A stretch of DNA of 62,271 nucleotides from a virus. The notes under the pieces are model-generated. The model worked only from the letters and a program-made list of their open reading frames with translations. It did not search any database and was not told the origin of the DNA. Location: IMG/VR virus record IMGVR_UViG_3300050135_000024, positions 1-62,271 of that record; one strand, given 5' to 3'. The position numbers were made by a program, and so were the translations under genes. This document shows positions 25,267-32,474 of the stretch, in pieces. Each line of letters opens with the position of its first letter. Position 1 is the first letter of the stretch.

Positions 25267-25470
25267 ATGGCCATCGAACGCGTCTTCCACTGCGACGCCG
25301 AGGACTGCACCACCCACGTCGGCTCTCTGCATGCCGAGCCAGAGTGCCCCGGCTGGCTGCTCGTAACCGAAACAGGGCACAAGCCCGTGAAGCACCACTT
25401 CTGCTGCTGGGACTGCGCCATGAAGTACGCAGCGAAGTTCCCGCCGCCTACCGTGATTCCGTGCGAATAG
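25267..25470 (+). CDS. small Cys/His-rich protein
   Basis: 67 residues behind a strong GGGGAGGA. FHCDAEDC at the N-terminus and HHFCCWDCAMKY at the C-terminus give two CxxC-like pairs suggesting one zinc site. Similar small proteins occur in actinophages without known function. First gene after dif-like site 1; its 3' end overlaps a convergent small gene by 23 bases. Confidence 0.65.
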   Translation: MAIERVFHCDAEDCTTHVGSLHAEPECPGWLLVTETGHKPVKHHFCCWDCAMKYAAKFPPPTVIPCE

Positions 25471-25624
25471 GCGTCTCGGGCGTCATGGTCTGCCGGGTCG
25501 TCGCACAGACTGCCACGGCCGCCCGTTCCGACGGATAGTCCTTGCTCCAGAACAGCAGCTTGCTGTTCTCGTCGTAGAGGCGAGCGTGGTAGCCATGCTC
25601 GGTTTTCACGATCAGGAAGTACAT
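25448..25624 (-). CDS. YegP/DUF1508-like small protein
   Basis: 58 residues from ATG 25624. YFLIVKTEHGYHARLYDEN followed by LLFWSKDYPSE matches the single-repeat DUF1508 fold (strand - G-Y-x-A-R-x-Y-D - x-x-L-L-x-x-S-x-x-Y). Family function is unclear, with some members stress-linked. Convergent with and slightly overlapping the preceding gene. Confidence 0.6.
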   Translation of the reverse strand: MYFLIVKTEHGYHARLYDENSKLLFWSKDYPSERAAVAVCATTRQTMTPETPIRTESR

Positions 25625-25695
25625 CGCAGAGCAGTCTCGAACATGGCGCCGCGCCCTGGCTAGCCGCGTCTACGACGGACGGGAGGTGATGACCT

Positions 25696-26796
25696 ATCGC
25701 GGTAGAAGTTTTTGGTTTGCAAGATAACTCTGCCGGCGAAAGCGCGGAGCGAACAAGAAGGGCGATCAACTTCATGCTAAAGCGCGGAGCCACGATCGGC
25801 TCCGTGGCCGGGGGCTTGGTCGCCGCCACCGACTTGCAGACCACGTACCAGGGCGCCGGGCTGAAAGTGGAAATCGCCGCCGGGGAGGCGATCGTCCCTA
25901 ACAATGTCTCGGCTAGCGGCACGGGCTACTACCTCAGACTCTCCGCGACGTCTACGGTCACGCTGCCAGCCGCAAACTCGTCCAATGCCCGTGTGGAAGC
26001 GGTAGCCGCCTACATTAAGGACGAATCGTACTCCGGGTCGGGCAACGAAGGGCTCGTCGAAGTCCTAGCCGGAAACGCCAAAGCCGGCGCGACGCTTGGG
26101 AATCTCGAAGGGGCACCCGGCCAGTCGGGCGGACCAGCGCTCCCCAAAAACGTGCTCGTGCTCGCATACATCCTCGTCCCGGCAGCCGCCACAACCATCA
26201 GCAACGCGGACATCAAGAACGTGGCGGAACGCGCGAACCTCGGCCTGTCGGCGGGGCTGAACATGGTGGACACCTCCTCGGGAAGGGAAATCCTCAACGG
26301 AGAATTCACGGAGGTCTCCGCAGCAGTCACAATGACGGTCACGCCCAGCGTGAACCTCTACTGCGGCGCCATCAACCGATCCGGTGGCACGGTCACGATC
26401 AAAGCCAACTCGGGGAGCATCTACGGCGACTTCCTGAATGGCGTCTCAGAATTCAAGCTCGCGACCAACCAGCATGTGCTGCTGCTCTCCGAAGGCGCCA
26501 ACCTGTACATCATCGCCGGGGAACCCAAGCGCGAATTCAACGAGGTGGCCAGTGGGCGGACGATAGGCGAAGCGCACGAACCGAGCGCGACGCGACCCAC
26601 GTTCGTGACTGGATACGTCACGGTCGCTGCCGGCAAAACCGCCGAAGTGAAAGTGGGCGAAGAACGGCTGTGGGGCAAACTTGCAAACAACAGCGCTATC
26701 GAAGAGACGTTTACGGTGGGCTTCTGGATAGGCGCTGGAGAGACCTACAAGATCACGGAAGCGACGCTTGCGTGGCTCACCTACCAGATTTGGTAG
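25696..26796 (+). CDS. tail fiber/receptor-binding protein; ATC start
   Basis: 366 residues if initiated at ATC 25696. GGAGGT (25682-25687) is eight bases upstream, an in-frame TGA lies at 25690-25692, and the first internal alternative is TTG 25717. The eight residues gained (AVEVFGLQ) complete an N-terminus I recognise from actinophage fibers (A-V-E-x-F-x-x-Q-D). Residues 1-180 are a repeat-containing attachment domain, the remainder a beta-rich tip. Lies inside the block bounded by dif-like sites, a natural spot for host-range exchange. Confidence 0.7.
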   Translation: MAVEVFGLQDNSAGESAERTRRAINFMLKRGATIGSVAGGLVAATDLQTTYQGAGLKVEIAAGEAIVPNNVSASGTGYYLRLSATSTVTLPAANSSNARVEAVAAYIKDESYSGSGNEGLVEVLAGNAKAGATLGNLEGAPGQSGGPALPKNVLVLAYILVPAAATTISNADIKNVAERANLGLSAGLNMVDTSSGREILNGEFTEVSAAVTMTVTPSVNLYCGAINRSGGTVTIKANSGSIYGDFLNGVSEFKLATNQHVLLLSEGANLYIIAGEPKREFNEVASGRTIGEAHEPSATRPTFVTGYVTVAAGKTAEVKVGEERLWGKLANNSAIEETFTVGFWIGAGETYKITEATLAWLTYQIW

Positions 26797-26850
26797 TGGC
26801 CCCGGTAGGCGACCAGCGCGCCCGTCGGCATGCGGCACACGCCGGCCGCT

Positions 26851-27366
26851 TTAGTAGAAGGCTTCGCAGCGCGGCGGATTGATCGCGTTCCATAGGCTCA
26901 TCTCGGATGGTGGACCCGTCTGTGTCTCGGACATGCCAAGGAGGTTGCCGTACTCGCGCACCATGTCGCTACAGAATTCGACAAACCATTGATCCTCGGC
27001 GACTTCCGACGGCCAGCGCTTCGAGTTGAAGGTGATCATGCAGTCGGCGAAGGTGCTGGATGGCGGCGCCTTGCTGTTGGGGCCATCCGGTGACTGCCAG
27101 GAGGACCAGGATTCGGCGTGGATCGGGCGCCCATAGTAGGCCAGGTAGCTCGCTTCCATCGCTGATGTCTCGGGGGCGTAGGTGATCGTGATAGCGCCAC
27201 CGCATGGGGTGGCCTGCCAGTAGCGGGAAGCGATGCGCTGAGCGAGCGCCACCGGGTAGTCCTGCACGACTTGCGTCACCGGGTCTGTGGCCGTGTGTGC
27301 CCCTGCTGTAGCTGGTGAGAGCGCGAGCGAGACGAGAAAAACAACGAGCGAGACCCTATTCCGCAT
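26851..27366 (-). CDS. secreted protein with zincin-like fold but degenerate HExxH
   Basis: 171 residues with a signal peptide (RNRVSLVVFLVSLALSP, cleavage near AGA). The mature part contains SRYWQATPCGGAITITYAP, a Cys pair, and FCSDMVREYGNLLGMSE. In related host proteins I would expect H-E-Y-G-H at the last site; here both His are replaced (R-E-Y-G-N). It may therefore be a catalytically dead metallopeptidase-like protein, for example a binding or inhibitor role outside the membrane. The family link is inference. Confidence 0.55.
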   Translation of the reverse strand: MRNRVSLVVFLVSLALSPATAGAHTATDPVTQVVQDYPVALAQRIASRYWQATPCGGAITITYAPETSAMEASYLAYYGRPIHAESWSSWQSPDGPNSKAPPSSTFADCMITFNSKRWPSEVAEDQWFVEFCSDMVREYGNLLGMSETQTGPPSEMSLWNAINPPRCEAFY

Positions 27367-27574
27367 CGGGGCGCCTCACGATGATCAGAGCCCAGTTGCG
27401 ACGAAACGGCCAGCCGAACTGAAAGTCAACGTTGCTCGTGATGCTGATGATCGCGTCAGCCGGGTATGGGTCGAGTGTCGTGCAAATGCGTATTGCTAGC
27501 GTCTCTTTGGTCCAGGCCTTGAGCACGAAAGCTGCGTATTGACGGCGCGCACGCTTCGGTTTGGCTCGGCTCAT
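27356..27574 (-). CDS. small basic hypothetical protein
   Basis: 72 residues, Arg/Lys-rich at the N-terminus, then ETLAIRICTTLDPYPADAII and a WPFRRNWALIIVRR end. It overlaps the secreted protein gene by 11 bases and the lipophilic protein gene by 4 bases, so all three form one minus-strand unit. No family recognised. Confidence 0.5.
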   Translation of the reverse strand: MSRAKPKRARRQYAAFVLKAWTKETLAIRICTTLDPYPADAIISITSNVDFQFGWPFRRNWALIIVRRPDAE

Positions 27575-27981
27575 TCCGATGCCTCGATCGCGCGTTCGCT
27601 GCTGATCATCGATTCGATCTCGTGTTCGTCCGCGGTGGAGGGGTTTTCACCATTCAGCTTTTCCATCTCGCATCGGCTTTCGCGGATCTCGGCGAGATTT
27701 GTTGATGCACTGGCCGGAAGGTCGTTGCAATCGGTGGACGCGGTGGTGGAGGTTGGTTCCGTTGGCGTTGGCGTTGGGGCAGTTACCGTGTGGGTGTGCA
27801 CGACTACATGGGTAACGGTCCGGGTCGGCGATGATGCGGCGCGGGCGCGTACCGTCGTGACGCCGCCTGCGATAGTGACCGTTGACGCGCGAGACGTCGT
27901 GGAATGGCCGATGGCTACGCCGACGAGAGTCCCCAGCGCGAGAGCGGCAACGGCGACGAGTGCTACTACCAGCTTGTTCAT
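27571..27981 (-). CDS. membrane-anchored Thr/Pro-rich exported protein
   Basis: 136 residues from ATG 27981 with AAAGGA ten bases upstream. N-terminal hydrophobic segment (KLVVALVAVAALALGTLVG) anchors it, followed by a Thr/Pro/Ser spacer and a short helical tail rich in Glu. It resembles small host cell-surface proteins. Possibly a moron affecting the envelope of the lysogen; this is inference. Confidence 0.55.
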   Translation of the reverse strand: MNKLVVALVAVAALALGTLVGVAIGHSTTSRASTVTIAGGVTTVRARAASSPTRTVTHVVVHTHTVTAPTPTPTEPTSTTASTDCNDLPASASTNLAEIRESRCEMEKLNGENPSTADEHEIESMISSERAIEASE

Positions 27982-28022
27982 CTGAGAGTCCTTTCCTTTT
28001 CGATCAACAGGAGGCATCTATG

Positions 28023-28328
28023 TCACTCGGGAACGTCGGCGTGAAAGAAGCGGACGTGCCCGCAGTTGGGGCAGATGGCGGCGTAGAGAGGCATCCCGAC
28101 CGGCTGCTTCTGACCGGGCTTGGTCACGACGGAGAGGAAGTACGTGTCCTCGGCGACCGTCCGTTGAACATCGAGACCGCACGCCTCGCACCGCGCGAGG
28201 AACTCCTTCGCGTCGAGCTTCGCTTTGGTCCCTTCCGGCTGCGTGTCCGCGCCAGGATCCTTGCGGACCCGGTCAGCCGGCATCTCGGCTGGCCGGAGCG
28301 GGGGTTGCTCTGAGTCCTCACCCGACAC
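28023..28328 (-). CDS. zinc-ribbon protein
   Basis: 101 residues from GTG 28328, with AAGG nine bases upstream; the open frame extends to TTG 28358. CEACG and CPNCGHVRFFH give two CxxC pairs of one zinc ribbon, preceded by a charged disordered N-terminus. Typical small phage DNA- or protein-binding ribbon; no specific function. Confidence 0.55.
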   Translation of the reverse strand: MSGEDSEQPPLRPAEMPADRVRKDPGADTQPEGTKAKLDAKEFLARCEACGLDVQRTVAEDTYFLSVVTKPGQKQPVGMPLYAAICPNCGHVRFFHADVPE

Positions 28329-28641
28329 GGCTGAGAGCCTTCGCGGTTGCGCGCACAACTATCGCGCGGGTTGGAACAGGGGCGTAGACTCGTCTGCGCA
28401 TCGGGAGCTCGTATCTCCTGGTGTAAGCCCCCGGTGACGTCTGTGGCGAAGCCGGGGGCGCTGTGTGGGCGCGTAGTTTAGACGAAGGTGTCGAACAATC
28501 GTCTTTACACGAATTGCTGGGCGACGCGAAGTCGTCATAAGGTTTGTTATCGAGCGTCGCCGCCGAGATGTCGAAAACGACGGCTGACGGGCAGCGGCAC
28601 CCGCGTCTAGCGTTGCGAGACAGCAACCAGAAAGAAACGCC
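28329..28641. other. intergenic region with hairpin and divergent starts
   Basis: About 310 bases between the minus-strand zinc-ribbon gene and the plus-strand gene at 28642. It contains the GC hairpin at 28427-28459. No tRNA or further gene is seen. As a divergent gap it should hold promoters in both directions, but no clear -35/-10 pair stands out. Confidence 0.5.
28427..28459. terminator. GC hairpin, 8-bp stem
   Basis: GCCCCCGG (28427-28434) pairs with CCGGGGGC (28452-28459) around a 17-base loop. No T-tract on either side. It may be a bidirectional boundary element or structured leader. Confidence 0.45.
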
Positions 28642-28815
28642 ATGCCTGCAACTGCGCCGTTCCACACCAGCGAGGACGAGGACCATCCGGTCTACCACGA
28701 CAACTCCGCTTGCGCGTTTGGCAAGGAGATCATCGCGAACGATCATCGGGTCGCTGGCGATGACGACCGGGATCGGTGCAAAGAGTGCGCGCGTCTGCAC
28801 CGTCAGGGGCGTTAG
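28642..28815 (+). CDS. small conserved phage protein with Cys motif
   Basis: 57 residues with AGAAAG before ATG. FHTSEDEDHPVYHDNSAC, then a RCKECARLH end, matches a family of 50-60 residue actinophage and proteobacterial-phage proteins (P-V-x-H-x-N-S-A-C...C-x-x-C). Function unknown. Its 3' end overlaps the convergent minus-strand gene by about 86 bases. Confidence 0.65.
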   Translation: MPATAPFHTSEDEDHPVYHDNSACAFGKEIIANDHRVAGDDDRDRCKECARLHRQGR

Positions 28816-29338
28816 CCTCCCGCCAACGCAAGAACTCTTCGCGGTCACGAACCTCCTGGGCATTCCATGCCTCACGTAGCTCGGCGAGCCGGCGAGGATG
28901 GAAGACGATCGACCACGTTGGATGGTCTTCGGGACAGCCGTCCTCGATACGCCAGCTGCGCGTGATCTCCATCACGGGCATTCCGTAGTCGTTCGCTACG
29001 TCCAGAGCCTTCCAAGGCTGGCGGCCGATATCCACCGTGGGGTAGGGATAGGCGTGGCCGTCCCCTCCCTGGCACGACTGGCGCGTTTCGATCCCGTGCT
29101 CCATAAAAAGCCGCACGACATGAGCGATCCCCGGATCGATGCGTTCGCCTCGGAAATGCTCCAGCGCCCAGGCGTAGTCGCTCTGGAGGTCCAGGTTGGG
29201 TCCCTCGCGCCAGCCCGGCTCCCTTGGCGTCTCGGCATCTTCGAGGGCATGCAGCTGCTCGCGCGGCAGACTCATCGCGTCCAGCCACCACTCGGGCACA
29301 TCATCGCGAGTGCGACGATGCTCTCCGTCGCCGCTCAT
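28730..29338 (-). CDS. conserved phage hypothetical protein
   Basis: 202 residues. The core SDYAWALEHF, then IDPGIAHVVRLFMEHGIET, RQSCQGGDGHAYPYPTVD and FHPRRLAELREAW match a protein widespread in phages of many hosts (A-H-V-V...G-I-E-T-x-x-S-C-Q-G-G-x-G-H). Function unknown; the invariant S-C-Q-G-G pattern suggests an enzymatic or binding pocket. The N-terminal 60 residues are variable. Confidence 0.7.
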   Translation of the reverse strand: MSGDGEHRRTRDDVPEWWLDAMSLPREQLHALEDAETPREPGWREGPNLDLQSDYAWALEHFRGERIDPGIAHVVRLFMEHGIETRQSCQGGDGHAYPYPTVDIGRQPWKALDVANDYGMPVMEITRSWRIEDGCPEDHPTWSIVFHPRRLAELREAWNAQEVRDREEFLRWREANAPDGADARTLCTDPGRHRQRPDDRSR

Positions 29339-29402
29339 GCTTCCGCCACTAGGCTTATGTCAACGGGCCACGGAAATAGCCTGCAAATACGCGCTTTCTG
29401 CA

Positions 29403-29430
29403 ACGCGCGATAATGCATGTTATGGCAGCG
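29403..29430 (+). other. dif-like site 2 (28-bp Xer architecture)
   Basis: ACGCGCGATAA - TGCATG - TTATGGCAGCG. Left arm and centre are identical to site 1; the right arm diverges after TTAT. Same orientation as site 1, so recombination would excise about 4.2 kb as a circle. The 23-bp inverted repeat starts within its right arm. Confidence 0.6.
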
Positions 29431-29514
29431 ATGAGCCCCGCGAAGCAGTCCCCGGGCGCCCTTGGACGGGGCCTTGTGCCTAACGCCAGACGACTGCTTC
29501 GCGGGGCTCATCGC
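29428..29514. repeat. perfect 23-bp inverted repeat beside dif-like site 2
   Basis: The arm at 29428-29450 (starting GCGATGAGCCCCGCGAAGCA) is perfectly complementary to 29492-29514, with a 41-base spacer that itself is GC-rich. On the minus strand it follows the last gene of the replication operon, so a strong terminator is the simplest reading, but there is no T-tract and the arm length exceeds usual terminators. Confidence 0.75.
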
Positions 29515-29723
29515 CCTGGGCTGACGCGATAGCGAACCGAGTGTTCGCGCTTGGCCCGAGTGAGCTGTCCTTGTGCGACGAGTTCGGCGAGCTTGCGGTG
29601 GACGATGTTGGGGCTCACGCCTGGCATCTGCCGGCAGATCTGTCGCGCGGTCGGCCAGTCGCCGCCGGGTTCGCGTGCGGCGGCCTCAACAGCGTCGAGG
29701 ACGGCTTGATCTTGGACGGTCAT
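29508..29723 (-). CDS. winged-helix DNA-binding protein
   Basis: 71 residues from ATG 29723. TARQICRQMPGVSPNIVHRK is a helix-turn-helix with recognition helix, followed by LAELVAQGQLTRAKRE and a beta wing. Small regulators of this kind often control phage early genes. Last gene of the minus-strand replication operon; its 3' end lies in the inverted repeat. Confidence 0.65.
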   Translation of the reverse strand: MTVQDQAVLDAVEAAAREPGGDWPTARQICRQMPGVSPNIVHRKLAELVAQGQLTRAKREHSVRYRVSPGR

Positions 29724-30058
29724 CGCCCAGCCCCGAACAGCTCGGGTGCCATGCGCCGCAGGAGATCCTCGGGCGCCTCGACGTGCTGCAGGACGCCCTC
29801 GGCGCCGCAGAATGGGCACCAGCCGCTCTCGGGGAGGGGGTCGTGGTCGTAACCCCAAGCGCGAGGCTCAGCCGGTACGCCCCACGCTCCGGTCTTGCAG
29901 TGCGGGCATTCGTAGCTGAGCATCGTGCGGTCGCCGCCGTTTGGCGCGCACCGCGCTGGCGCATCGGACGGGGCGCGGAAGATGCCGCGCGAGACGTAGA
30001 GCGCCCGTCGCGCGGCGAGGTCGTCGCCGAGGGCAAGCTGGTCGTCTACCCAGCTCAT
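29720..30058 (-). CDS. zinc-ribbon protein
   Basis: 112 residues. YECPHCKTGAWG and SGWCPFCGAEGVL form one zinc ribbon between a helical N-terminus (WVDDQLALGDDLAARRAL) and a helical tail. Four-base overlaps with both neighbours. No specific family. Confidence 0.55.
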   Translation of the reverse strand: MSWVDDQLALGDDLAARRALYVSRGIFRAPSDAPARCAPNGGDRTMLSYECPHCKTGAWGVPAEPRAWGYDHDPLPESGWCPFCGAEGVLQHVEAPEDLLRRMAPELFGAGR

Positions 30059-30237
30059 CGAGGCACCGTGATGGGCTGGAGGGCGGCTCGGATCTCGTGC
30101 AGCTCCAGGGCGATTGAGGCCAACGCGAGCGGCGTGACGAGATGCGCGGCGATGTAGGCCAGCTTCTTTTCGTCGGCGTCGGCGTACTGCTCGATCGCCC
30201 GTATGAGTCTGGCGTGTACGTCGTCCTGTGCCGTCAT
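30055..30237 (-). CDS. small helical protein
   Basis: 60 residues, all-helical (ARLIRAIEQYADADEKKLAY followed by a second amphipathic helix). ATGA overlaps at both ends. Function unknown. Confidence 0.5.
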   Translation of the reverse strand: MTAQDDVHARLIRAIEQYADADEKKLAYIAAHLVTPLALASIALELHEIRAALQPITVPR

Positions 30238-30446
30238 GGCGTCTGCTTGGGTGGTTGTGGGCCGCTCTTGACGATCGCGCTGGTGACGGGCGCAGCGTTC
30301 GCCAGCGCCTGCGCTTCACAAAGACGGTCTGCGCCGTTCCGGTCGCGTACTGGTAGGTGGGCGTGGATGAGGGCGACGCAGCCGTACAGGGCGCCCGCGG
30401 CGCCAAGCACGCCGGCACATAGCGCCACGACGGCAAGGGTGCTCAC
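30234..30446 (-). CDS. small membrane protein
   Basis: 70 residues with one N-terminal transmembrane segment (LAVVALCAGVLGAAGALYG) and a polar C-terminus. Embedded in the replication operon by 4-bp overlaps. Unknown function; membrane anchoring of replication or superinfection exclusion are possibilities. Confidence 0.5.
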   Translation of the reverse strand: MSTLAVVALCAGVLGAAGALYGCVALIHAHLPVRDRNGADRLCEAQALANAAPVTSAIVKSGPQPPKQTP

Positions 30447-31192
30447 GATGCGACCTCCCCCTCTGGCTCCGTTGTAGCTGCGAGCGCAGCACGGGCTTGG
30501 TCGATGAGCTTCGTGAGCGAGATTGTCTGTCGGGTGGACCGCGCCTCGGGCATATCCAATGCGACGACGAACTCTGCGAACTGCCTCAGCTTGGCCTGCT
30601 GGCGCTCCAACTGGATCTGTTCTCGCTCGGCCCGTTCGGCTCGCTGCATCTGCTTGGTGAGGTCGCGGTCGATGACGCGGTAGGAGTCGAGCCGTTCAGC
30701 GGCCAGGGCCTCGGCTGCGTGTGCTCGCTGCTCCATGTCTGCCGCTGCCTCGATCGCGGCGACCTTCCGATCCTCGGCGTATTCGGCGCGGGCGACCTGA
30801 GTGCAGAAGTCAGGCCATGCCAATAGTCGGCTTGGCCAGTGGGGCACCTCGCCCGCGAGGTTGTACATCTGGATCTTCTCATGCTCTTGCGGATCTGCGG
30901 CCTGCTGCTCGACATGACGCTGCTCGACGGCCTGCGCATCCCGGCTGCGAATACTCCGTAGATGGCAATCAAGGTCACTCGGGAAGGTCCATCGGCCACC
31001 GCAAGCGCACGTCAGATCGCCAGTCGCTTCATGCTCAACGTCTCTCGAGCGCTCGTAGGCGATAGCGGCACGCCACATATGCAGGTAAGGCGTACCCGAC
31101 CGAACGTAGTCAGAGGGCAGAATCGCCAGCGCATTCTTGAGCGCAGACTCCATCGCGTCGCGTTCTACCGGCGATAGCTCCCGGTCAGGCAT
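30443..31192 (-). CDS. coiled-coil protein of the replication operon
   Basis: 249 residues from ATG 31192. Residues 50-100 contain CACGGRWTFPSDLDCH, a possible zinc site. Residues 120-215 form a long coiled coil (MEQRAHAAEALAAERLDSYR and a following QRAERAEREQIQLE). Not recognised. The operon context suggests a replication accessory or scaffolding role. Confidence 0.5.
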   Translation of the reverse strand: MPDRELSPVERDAMESALKNALAILPSDYVRSGTPYLHMWRAAIAYERSRDVEHEATGDLTCACGGRWTFPSDLDCHLRSIRSRDAQAVEQRHVEQQAADPQEHEKIQMYNLAGEVPHWPSRLLAWPDFCTQVARAEYAEDRKVAAIEAAADMEQRAHAAEALAAERLDSYRVIDRDLTKQMQRAERAEREQIQLERQQAKLRQFAEFVVALDMPEARSTRQTISLTKLIDQARAALAATTEPEGEVAS

Positions 31193-31409
31193 CAGGCAAC
31201 GCCCCTGCACAGATGCGAGCCGCCTTGGCCAAGCGTTCCCAGCGGGTTGCTCGCCGCAATAGCTCGCGACGCCAATAAGGGCCGGTGGCGTGGTGCATCG
31301 GTCCCTCGCCAGGGCGATACGGCGCATTCCACACGACGCCATGAATAGACCGCGCTGCTGCTTCAACCTCGGGAGCGAGAACTCGGGGTTGGGTGTCCTC
31401 GGAGGGCAT
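31185..31409 (-). CDS. hypothetical protein
   Basis: 74 residues, ATGA overlap with the upstream stop. Trp-rich centre (HGVVWNAPYRPGEGPMHHAT) followed by a basic helix (RRELLRRATRWERLAKAAR). No family recognised. Confidence 0.5.
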   Translation of the reverse strand: MPSEDTQPRVLAPEVEAAARSIHGVVWNAPYRPGEGPMHHATGPYWRRELLRRATRWERLAKAARICAGALPDA

Positions 31410-31846
31410 CACCAGCGTGCCCGTTCCTCGGCGAGCGCCTTGGCGTCGGCGAGCTTGTACCCCGTTGCCTGCCTCGCCAAAGCGAAGCGCTCGGGGTGCG
31501 AACGCCCCGGCGATTCGCACAAGACGTTCTCGCCAGCTACCGGTCTGGTGTTGCAGGGCTTACCCTTGGCGCCGCACACTGGGCACTTGACCTTGCGCGG
31601 CGTGACGCTTTGCGTGGTCATCGCGTGTGCTCCCGTTCTTCGGCGTCGGCCTGCTGCTCGAGCGCGATGTCGGGCCTCAGCGTCCTGCAGCAACTCCATT
31701 CGCCGCTCGAACGCTGCCTCGTCTTCGCCGAGCGCCGCGTCAAGCATGTTCGAGTAGTGATCCAAAGCAGCCGGGGTTGGTCGCTGGTCCTGCTCTCGAT
31801 AGCGCTGGACCACCGCGGGATCTATCAGTTCATGGCCGAGGCACAT
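31409..31846 (-). CDS. zinc-knuckle protein with helical N-domain
   Basis: 145 residues from ATG 31846, behind a strong AAGGAG. Residues 1-75 are helical (DPAVVQRYREQDQRPTPAAL). Residues 88-110 hold VKCPVCGAKGKPCNT, a short zinc motif seen in phage DNA-modification and recombination accessory proteins, followed by SHPERFALAR. Overlaps the helicase-loader-like gene by 17 bases. Confidence 0.6.
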   Translation of the reverse strand: MCLGHELIDPAVVQRYREQDQRPTPAALDHYSNMLDAALGEDEAAFERRMELLQDAEARHRARAAGRRRRTGAHAMTTQSVTPRKVKCPVCGAKGKPCNTRPVAGENVLCESPGRSHPERFALARQATGYKLADAKALAEERARW

Positions 31847-32474
31847 GGGTTTCTCCTTCAGGTCGTGGAGCGGGCAAGGTTGGGTGCGGCGGCGGACCGA
31901 GCGGGTCAAGCCTGCGGAGGCCGTCGCGCCGGCCGGATGCGAGCGCGGCGATCTGGCGGCTGTCGGTGGCGTCGACCATCGAGTCCCAGGCGTCGTGTAG
32001 CTCGTGAACGCGGGCTGGCCCCCACTCGTCGTCGAGCGCGCCAGCGAGCCGCTCCCAGCCCTGGACGGCCACGAACCGCTGCACGGTGGGATGCGTATGC
32101 GCGAGGGCGGCCTGACGAGCATTGTCGCGCAGCGCGCGGTCGCTCACGTCGCTGAGAAACGTGGTCCCGGCCGCCGCGAAGTGCTGGCGCCGCGCGTCGG
32201 CGTAGCCGGGCGCGGTCAGCGCGCGGCGGATGAGCAGCCACGCCTCGTCCCACGTCGGCGCTGAGGGGTCCTGTCGCGCTGCATGCTGGAGCTCGCCAGC
32301 GGAGGGCGGGAACTTCGACTCAGACGACCGCATCGCCTGGATCGCGCCGTCGGGCGTAATGCCGTGCGCCTGCAGCTCGGCGACGTAGGCGGCGATCGCC
32401 TCACGCCCCCAGCCGGCGACCTGCGACGGCCATGAGCCGAGCAGCACCTGCCCCACGTCCATCCAGTCGCTCAC
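31830..32474 (-). CDS. helicase-loader-like replication protein
   Basis: 214 residues. QVLLGSWPSQVAGWGREAIA, AELQAHGITPDGAIQAMRSS and KFPPSAGEL resemble the N-terminal domain of phage proteins encoded after an initiator and related to helicase loaders. A C-terminal WDSMVDATDSRQIAALASGR follows. No Walker motif, so it would be a P/gp61-like non-ATPase loader. The initiator-like gene precedes it with a 4-bp overlap. Confidence 0.55.
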   Translation of the reverse strand: MSDWMDVGQVLLGSWPSQVAGWGREAIAAYVAELQAHGITPDGAIQAMRSSESKFPPSAGELQHAARQDPSAPTWDEAWLLIRRALTAPGYADARRQHFAAAGTTFLSDVSDRALRDNARQAALAHTHPTVQRFVAVQGWERLAGALDDEWGPARVHELHDAWDSMVDATDSRQIAALASGRRDGLRRLDPLGPPPHPTLPAPRPEGETHVPRP

